From Ramlibacter sp. (GTDB taxonomy: Bacteria > Pseudomonadota > Gammaproteobacteria > Burkholderiales > Burkholderiaceae_C): a DNA stretch of 64,000 nucleotides. A program made the position numbers and the translations under genes. This document shows positions 59,340 through 64,000 of the stretch, piece after piece (position 1 is the first letter of the stretch; every line of letters starts with the position of its first letter). The notes under the pieces are model-generated. The model was not told where the DNA came from. It saw only the letters and a program-made list of their open reading frames with translations, and made no database searches. The DNA lies in the NCBI RefSeq assembly GCF_028291745.1, contig NZ_JAQGNQ010000046.1, positions 1 through 64,000 of the forward strand, written 5' to 3'.

Positions 59340-60082
59340 GCCCTCTCCGCGTAACGCGAGACGAAGGCCCGCGTGCGCTCTTGCCGGGGCGCGCCGAAGA
59401 TCTGCTCCGGCGGGCCTTCCTCGACGATCACGCCGCCGTCCATGAAGACCACGTGGTCCGAGGCGGCCCGGGCAAAGCCCATCTCGTGGGTCACGACCAG
59501 CATGGTCATGCCGGCGGCGCGCAGGTCGCGCATCACCTGCAGCACGCTGCCCACCAGTTCCGGGTCGAGGGCGCTGGTGGGCTCGTCGAACAGCAGTACC
59601 TTGGGCTGCAGGGCGATCGCGCGCGCGATGCCCACGCGCTGCTGCTGCCCGCCCGAGAGCTGGCCCGGGAAGCTGTCCGCCTTCTCCGCCAGCCCCACCC
59701 GCTGCAAGGCGAACCGCGCCTGCGCTTCGGCCTCCGCGCGCCCGTGGCCCTGCACTCTGCGCAAGGCCAGGCTCACGTTGCCGAGGGCGCTCAGGTGCGG
59801 GTACAGGTTGAACTGCTGGAACACCATGCCGATGCGCTGGCGCACCTCGTTGAGGTTGACGCGCGCATGCATGATGTCGATCCCGTCCACCACCACCTGC
59901 CCGGCGCTCGCGTCCTCCAGCCGGTTGCAGCAGCGCAGCATCGTGCTCTTGCCGGAGCCGGACGGGCCGATCACGCAGACCAGCTGCCCCGGCCGCACGC
60001 GCAGGTCGATCCCGCGCAGCACGAGGTTGTCCTTGTAGGCCTTGTGCAGGCCGACGATCTCGAGGATGGGAGCGGGGATCAT
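59336..60082 (-). CDS. amino-acid ABC transporter ATP-binding protein (GlnQ-like)
   Basis: 248 residues: Walker [11 protein letters not shown]-loop [13 protein letters not shown], signature LSGGQQQR, Walker [16 protein letters not shown]-loop VVTHEMGFA. Energises the HisM/HisQ-type permeases. Followed upstream by the binding protein gene. Confidence 0.95.
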   Translation of the reverse strand: MIPAPILEIVGLHKAYKDNLVLRGIDLRVRPGQLVCVIGPSGSGKSTMLRCCNRLEDASAGQVVVDGIDIMHARVNLNEVRQRIGMVFQQFNLYPHLSALGNVSLALRRVQGHGRAEAEAQARFALQRVGLAEKADSFPGQLSGGQQQRVGIARAIALQPKVLLFDEPTSALDPELVGSVLQVMRDLRAAGMTMLVVTHEMGFARAASDHVVFMDGGVIVEEGPPEQIFGAPRQERTRAFVSRYAERA

Positions 60083-60104
60083 GGCGGCGTGCAGCGGCGG
60101 CTCC

Positions 60105-60947
60105 TCAGGTCTTGCCGCAGGCCGGCTTGACCGGCGTCGGGTCGTAGCCGGCCAGGCCCTCGATGCCCTGGCCGATGGCCGGCTTCATCGCGGTGGCATC
60201 GGCGGCGGGCACGAAGCCGAACCACTTCTGCGCGATGCGGCCGATCGTGCCGTCCATCTTCATGCACTTGAGCGCCGTGCCCGCGGCGTCGCGGCCGGCC
60301 TTGTCATCCAGCCGGAAGGCCAGCGCCCAAACCAGGCCGGTCTTCACGGTATAGGTGGTCTGCACCGCCGGGTTCTGCCTGGACGCCCAGGCCGCCGCCG
60401 TCGTGCCGGCCAGGTTGGCGTCGGCCCGGCCGGACTGCACCGCCTGCACCGCGTCGGCATTGTTGCCGTAGACGTCGTACTTGAAGCCGTACTTCGGGGC
60501 GTTGTCGCGCGCCCAGCTCTCATAGGCCGAGCCCTTGTTGACGGCAACCGTCTTGCCCTTGAGGTCTTCCAGCGTCCTGATGACGGGAGCGCCCTTGCGG
60601 ATCACGAAGGTGTAGTCGGTGTCGAGATAGCCCTCGGTGAACAGCATGGCCTTGGCCCGCTCGGGCGTGGCGGTGACCGGTGCCAGCACGAAGTCGTACT
60701 TCTTCGCATTGAGCCCCGGCACGAGGCCGGAGAACTCGGTGCCTTCGATCGTGATCTTGCGGCCCAGCCGGCGCGCGAGCTCCTCGCCCAGGTCGATGTT
60801 GAAGCCCTGCAAACCGCCATCGAGCCTGGTCATGGCATGCGGGGCGAAGGTGGCGTCGACGCCGGTGCGCAGCGGCGCGCCGGCTTGCGCGAAAGCGGCA
60901 GCGCCAGAGAAGGCGGCCACGGCGACGAGGGCGAGGCGGAAGGTCAT
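60105..60947 (-). CDS. amino-acid ABC transporter substrate-binding protein
   Basis: 280 residues from ATG 60947 (AGGAA before it), signal peptide [22 protein letters not shown]_bac_3 type: [68 protein letters not shown] and [10 protein letters not shown]. Likely binds a hydantoin- or N-carbamoyl-derived amino acid given the neighbours. A clear receptor-permease-ATPase set. Confidence 0.93.
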   Translation of the reverse strand: MTFRLALVAVAAFSGAAAFAQAGAPLRTGVDATFAPHAMTRLDGGLQGFNIDLGEELARRLGRKITIEGTEFSGLVPGLNAKKYDFVLAPVTATPERAKAMLFTEGYLDTDYTFVIRKGAPVIRTLEDLKGKTVAVNKGSAYESWARDNAPKYGFKYDVYGNNADAVQAVQSGRADANLAGTTAAAWASRQNPAVQTTYTVKTGLVWALAFRLDDKAGRDAAGTALKCMKMDGTIGRIAQKWFGFVPAADATAMKPAIGQGIEGLAGYDPTPVKPACGKT

Positions 60948-60987
60948 GGGAATTCCTGTGGTTCGGATCATTGGGGGCGGGCAGGGA

Positions 60988-62475
60988 TCAGAGCGTCGGC
61001 CAGGCCTTGCCTCGGAGCCCCAGCAGCGCGGGCAGGCGGGAAGCAGGTGCCGTGCCCGCTGCCGGGAGGGTGGCTTGCGGGCTGCGGCGTGCGACGTAGC
61101 GGCCGGAGCCGCGCGCCACCTGCAGCAGGTTGTCCTTCACCACCACGCGGCCGCGGCTCATCACGAGCTCGGGCCATCCGCGCAGGCGCTTGCCTTCGTA
61201 CGGCGTGTAGCCCACGTTGTCATGCAGCATGGCGGTGCCGACGGTGACTTCGCGCTCGGGATTCCACAGCGCGAGGTCGGCGTCCAGCCCCACCGCCAGG
61301 TTGCCCTTGCAGTGGGCCAGGCCGTACATGCGGGCGTGGTTGGTGGCGGTGAGCGCCACGAACTCGTTGATGGTGATGCGGCCCTGCATCACGCCTTCGG
61401 AGAACAGCAGCGGCATGCGCAGCTCGATGCCCGGCACGCCGTTGGCCATCTCCTTGAAGGTGGTCGCTTCGCCGCGCGGCAGCTTGCCGCTTTCGTCGAA
61501 GCGGTAGGGCGCGTGGTCGGAGGAATAGAGGCCCAGCGTGCCGTCCTTCAGGCCGTCCCACACGGCCTGCTGCGAACGCGCATCGCGCGGCGGCGGGCTG
61601 CAGCAGAACTTGGCGCCTTCCATGCCGGGCGCGTCGATGTCGTCGGCGGTCAGGAACAGGTACTGCGGGCAACTTTCGGCGTACACCTTGCCGCCCAGCT
61701 TTTGCGCGGAGCGCACCAGTTGCACGGTCTCGGCACCAGCCACGTGCACCAGCAGGACCGGCACGTCGATCAGGCGCGCCAGCGCGATCGCGCGATGGCT
61801 CGCCTCGGTCTCGGCCAGCGTGTCGTGCGCCACCGCGTGGAACTTCGGTGCCTTGTGGCCGCGATCGAGCAGGCGCTGCGCAATCCAGCGGATCATGTCG
61901 TGGTTCTCGGCATGGACCATCACCAGCGCGCCCTCGCGGCCGGCCAGCGCCAGCACGTCCAGCAGCTGGTGGTCGTCCAGCTTCAGCGCGTCGTAGGTCA
62001 TGTAGACCTTGAACGACGTGATGCCTTCGCGGATCGCCTGCGGCAGGTGCTGCGAGAGCGCCTCCTCGTCGGGGTCGGCCAGGATCAGATGGAAGCCGTA
62101 GTCGATCACCGCTTTCTCGCGGGCGCGCTGCGCGTAATCGGCCAGCACCTCGGGGATGCGCTTGCCGCGGTGCTGGGCCGCGAACGGGATGATCGTCGTG
62201 GTGCCGCCGAACGCGGCGGACACCGTGCCGGAATGGAAGTCGTCCGCGCTCATCTTCCCCATGCCGGAGAGTTGCTCGATGTGCACGTGGCTGTCGATGC
62301 CGCCGGGCAGCACCCAGCGGCCGGCCGCGGCGATGTCCTCGCGGCCGGGCGGCAGGTGCTCCTCGATGGCGGCGATCACGCCATCGCGGATGCCGATGTC
62401 GGCATGCCGGATCTCGCGGTCGGTGGCGATGCGGCCGCCGCGCACGGTGATGTCGAAGGAAGCGTCGGAGCTCAT
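60988..62475 (-). CDS. hydA: D-hydantoinase/dihydropyrimidinase (second copy)
   Basis: 495 residues. Metal ligands: GIDSHVHIEQ (HxH), SFKVYMTYD (carboxylated Lys), VHAEN (His), VHVAGAE (His) and YSSDHAPY (Asp). The start is at 62475, overlapping the SDR stop by one codon. Opens hydantoin or dihydropyrimidine rings. Coupled with the N-carbamoylase it should turn hydantoins into D-amino acids, which the adjacent importer may retrieve. A paralogue is at 20285. Confidence 0.93.
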   Translation of the reverse strand: MSSDASFDITVRGGRIATDREIRHADIGIRDGVIAAIEEHLPPGREDIAAAGRWVLPGGIDSHVHIEQLSGMGKMSADDFHSGTVSAAFGGTTTIIPFAAQHRGKRIPEVLADYAQRAREKAVIDYGFHLILADPDEEALSQHLPQAIREGITSFKVYMTYDALKLDDHQLLDVLALAGREGALVMVHAENHDMIRWIAQRLLDRGHKAPKFHAVAHDTLAETEASHRAIALARLIDVPVLLVHVAGAETVQLVRSAQKLGGKVYAESCPQYLFLTADDIDAPGMEGAKFCCSPPPRDARSQQAVWDGLKDGTLGLYSSDHAPYRFDESGKLPRGEATTFKEMANGVPGIELRMPLLFSEGVMQGRITINEFVALTATNHARMYGLAHCKGNLAVGLDADLALWNPEREVTVGTAMLHDNVGYTPYEGKRLRGWPELVMSRGRVVVKDNLLQVARGSGRYVARRSPQATLPAAGTAPASRLPALLGLRGKAWPTL

Positions 62476-63254
62476 CAGAAGGTGCCCGGGTAGTTGCCGC
62501 CGTCAAGCAGCAGGTTCTGGCCGGTGATGAAGCCGGCCTGCGCGCTGCACAGATACACGCAGGCATCGCCGAATTCGGCGGGCGTGCCGAAGCGGCCCGC
62601 CGGATTGGCCGCGCGTCGTTCGGCCAGCACGGTGTCCTCGCTCTTGCCGGTCTGGCGCGACCACTGGCGGGCGGTGTCCCGCAAGCGGTCGGTCTCGAAG
62701 GGACCGGGCAGCAGGTTGTTGATGGTGACGTTGTGCGCCACCACCCCGCGCGCGAGTCCCGCGACGAAGCCGGTGAGGCCGGACCGGGCGCCGTTGGAGA
62801 GTCCGAGGATGTCGATCGGCGCCTTCACCGCCGCCGAGGTGATGTTCACGATGCGCCCGAAGCGGCGCGCGATCATCGCGTCGATGGTGGCCTTCATCAG
62901 CGCGATCGGCGCCAGCATGTTGGCGTCGAGCGCGGCGATCCAGTCCTCGCGCTCCCACTCGCGGAAGTCGCCCGGCTTCGGCCCGCCGGCGTTGGTCACC
63001 AGGATGTCGGGCGCGCCACACGCTTCGAGCACGGTCGCCCGCCCCGCCGCCGTGGTGATGTCGGCCACGACGGTGGTGACGCGCGCCGCCGTGGCGCGCC
63101 GGATCGCCTCGGCCGCGTCCTCCAGCACCTCGCGGCCGCGCGCCACCATGGTGACGGCGGCGCCCTCGCGCGCGAGCGACTCGGCGCAGGCGCGCCCGAG
63201 GCCCTTGCTCGATGCGCACACCAGGGCGCTGCGTCCGGCGATGCCCAGGTCCAT
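62475..63254 (-). CDS. SDR-family protein with altered active-site Tyr-Lys
   Basis: 259 residues from ATG 63254. Rossmann SSKGLGRACAESLA and TNAGGPKPG. In place of YxxxK it has GLSNGARSGLTGF, so Ser153 and Arg157 occupy those positions. This LSNGAR form recurs in proteobacterial SDRs whose function is not established. Genes on both sides overlap. Its activity is uncertain. Confidence 0.85.
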   Translation of the reverse strand: MDLGIAGRSALVCASSKGLGRACAESLAREGAAVTMVARGREVLEDAAEAIRRATAARVTTVVADITTAAGRATVLEACGAPDILVTNAGGPKPGDFREWEREDWIAALDANMLAPIALMKATIDAMIARRFGRIVNITSAAVKAPIDILGLSNGARSGLTGFVAGLARGVVAHNVTINNLLPGPFETDRLRDTARQWSRQTGKSEDTVLAERRAANPAGRFGTPAEFGDACVYLCSAQAGFITGQNLLLDGGNYPGTF

Positions 63255-64000
63255 CAGCGGATCGCCAGCGGCGCGTTCGCGGTGATCGACAGGCCCACGC
63301 GTTCCACCACCGCTTCCAGTTCGCGCGCCGTGACCGCATCCATGCGCATGCCGGGTGCGCGGATGGCGTCGCTGGTGATCAGGCCGCGGCGCTGGTACAC
63401 GTACTTGCGCAGCGCGAGTCCCAGCTTGGGCTGGAACTCGTAGCGGATCAGGGGGCAATAGCGGTCGAAGGTGGCCGCGGCGCCCGCGTGGTCGCCGGCC
63501 GCGTGCTGCCGGTAGATCTTCACCAGGATCTCGGGGAAGGCGAAGCCCGTCATGGTGCCGACGGCGCCGCGCTGCAGTTCCTCCAGGAAGTACATGCCGC
63601 CCAGCCCGCCGAAGATGCGCATGCTGGCGCCGGCCAGTTCGCGGATGCGCGTGATCTTGGGGCCTACCGGCGGCTCTTCCATCTTGATCAGGTGGACGCC
63701 GCCCTCGCGCCCCAGGCGCGCGACCACGTCGGGGGAAATCTCGGTGCCGAAGGAGGCGGGGAAGTCGTGGATCACCACCGGGATGGGCAGCGCCGCGGCG
63801 AGTGCCTGGTAGTAGTCGAACTGCACCGCGTCCGACGCGTTGTCCAGCGGCGCGGCAAACACCGCGGCCGCACCGACGTCCGCCGCCTCGCGCGCCTGCT
63901 CGATGCTGCCGGCGATGCCCAGCGCCCGCACGCCGACCCATACCGGCACGCGGCCGGCCGCCGCTTTCACGAAGGCCGCGACCACATCGCGGCGTTCCGC
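63254..64000 (-). CDS. dihydrodipicolinate-synthase-family lyase (5' end cut by window)
   Basis: The frame is open from 64000 down to the TGA at 63254, so the start lies beyond the window. DapA-type TIM barrel: VFAAPLDNASDAVQFDYYQALAAAL, VVIHDFPASFG in place of the usual YNxP, Schiff-base Lys in HLIKMEEPP, and GTMTGFAFPEILVK. The lost Tyr suggests an aldolase or dehydratase other than DapA. Probably breaks or forms a C-C bond in a pathway product here. It overlaps the SDR gene start. Confidence 0.88.
   Translation of the reverse strand, partial: AERRDVVAAFVKAAAGRVPVWVGVRALGIAGSIEQAREAADVGAAAVFAAPLDNASDAVQFDYYQALAAALPIPVVIHDFPASFGTEISPDVVARLGREGGVHLIKMEEPPVGPKITRIRELAGASMRIFGGLGGMYFLEELQRGAVGTMTGFAFPEILVKIYRQHAAGDHAGAAATFDRYCPLIRYEFQPKLGLALRKYVYQRRGLITSDAIRAPGMRMDAVTARELEAVVERVGLSITANAPLAIR

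Noticed and set aside
1-64000. tRNA, rRNA, CRISPR array, phage attachment or replication origin
   Set aside because: No tRNA-like cloverleaf, repeat-spacer array, ribosomal RNA sequence or origin boxes were seen on reading both strands; not an exhaustive search.

Overview
The window looks like a GC-rich betaproteobacterial chromosome, most likely Burkholderiales (Comamonadaceae or Alcaligenaceae-like). Reasons: GC-rich codon use throughout, four orphan Bug/TctC periplasmic receptors, CaiB/BaiF CoA-transferases beside a citrate-synthase-like lyase, and small protein families typical of that order. No rRNA, tRNA, CRISPR array or phage module was seen. The whole window is an accessory catabolic landscape: transporters, ring- and amide-opening hydrolases, oxidoreductases, and many GntR, LysR, IclR and ArsR regulators.

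Region by region. 1-126: the end of an IS5-family element that has cut the 3' end of a DUF938 methyltransferase gene. 112-5931 (minus): a catabolic operon (asparaginase-like protein, alpha/beta hydrolase, NMT1-like receptor, Bug receptor, sugar-nucleotide-type epimerase, DUF938), divergent from a GntR regulator with two 21-bp-spaced operators between them. 6.8-11.4 kb: small conserved genes, a secreted dienelactone-hydrolase-like protein, an MtfA-like peptidase, and an ArsR-SRPBCC-hydrolase operon with a visible promoter and twin operators. 11.5-16.5 kb: a DUF6151 protein, then a flavin monooxygenase-SDR-formamidase operon and a tiny lipoprotein. 16.6-20.3 kb: a GST fragment, aldo/keto reductase, TerB-like protein, sorbosone-type dehydrogenase and two decayed genes.

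20.3-38.4 kb is the most striking part. It is a dense, two-directional cluster holding a D-hydantoinase/dihydropyrimidinase, two amidohydrolase/deaminases, a CDA-fold deaminase, an allantoinase-like polysaccharide deacetylase, an arylmalonate-decarboxylase-like Asp/Glu-racemase homologue, a second hydantoin-racemase homologue lacking both catalytic cysteines, an amidase, two complete ABC importers and a GntR regulator. It reads as an uptake and stepwise ring-opening pathway for a cyclic amide, ureide or N-heterocycle that I cannot name.

38.6-44.5 kb holds an exported LOG-type protein, a vanadium-haloperoxidase-type phosphatase, a cupin, and a LytTR two-component system with one normal and one degenerate kinase. 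44.6-47.5 kb: a TfdA/TauD dioxygenase, a Bug receptor and a divergent LysR. 47.6-54.8 kb: two class III CoA-transferases, SMP-30 lactonase, citryl-CoA-lyase-like enzyme, two Bug receptors and an enoyl-CoA hydratase, facing an IclR regulator with a clear promoter and operators; this suggests CoA-dependent degradation of an unknown carboxylate or lactone. 55.8-64 kb: LysR, an N-carbamoyl-D-amino-acid hydrolase, an amino-acid-type ABC importer, a second hydantoinase, an atypical SDR and a DapA-family lyase (cut by the window end), together a probable hydantoin/N-carbamoyl amino acid utilisation locus.
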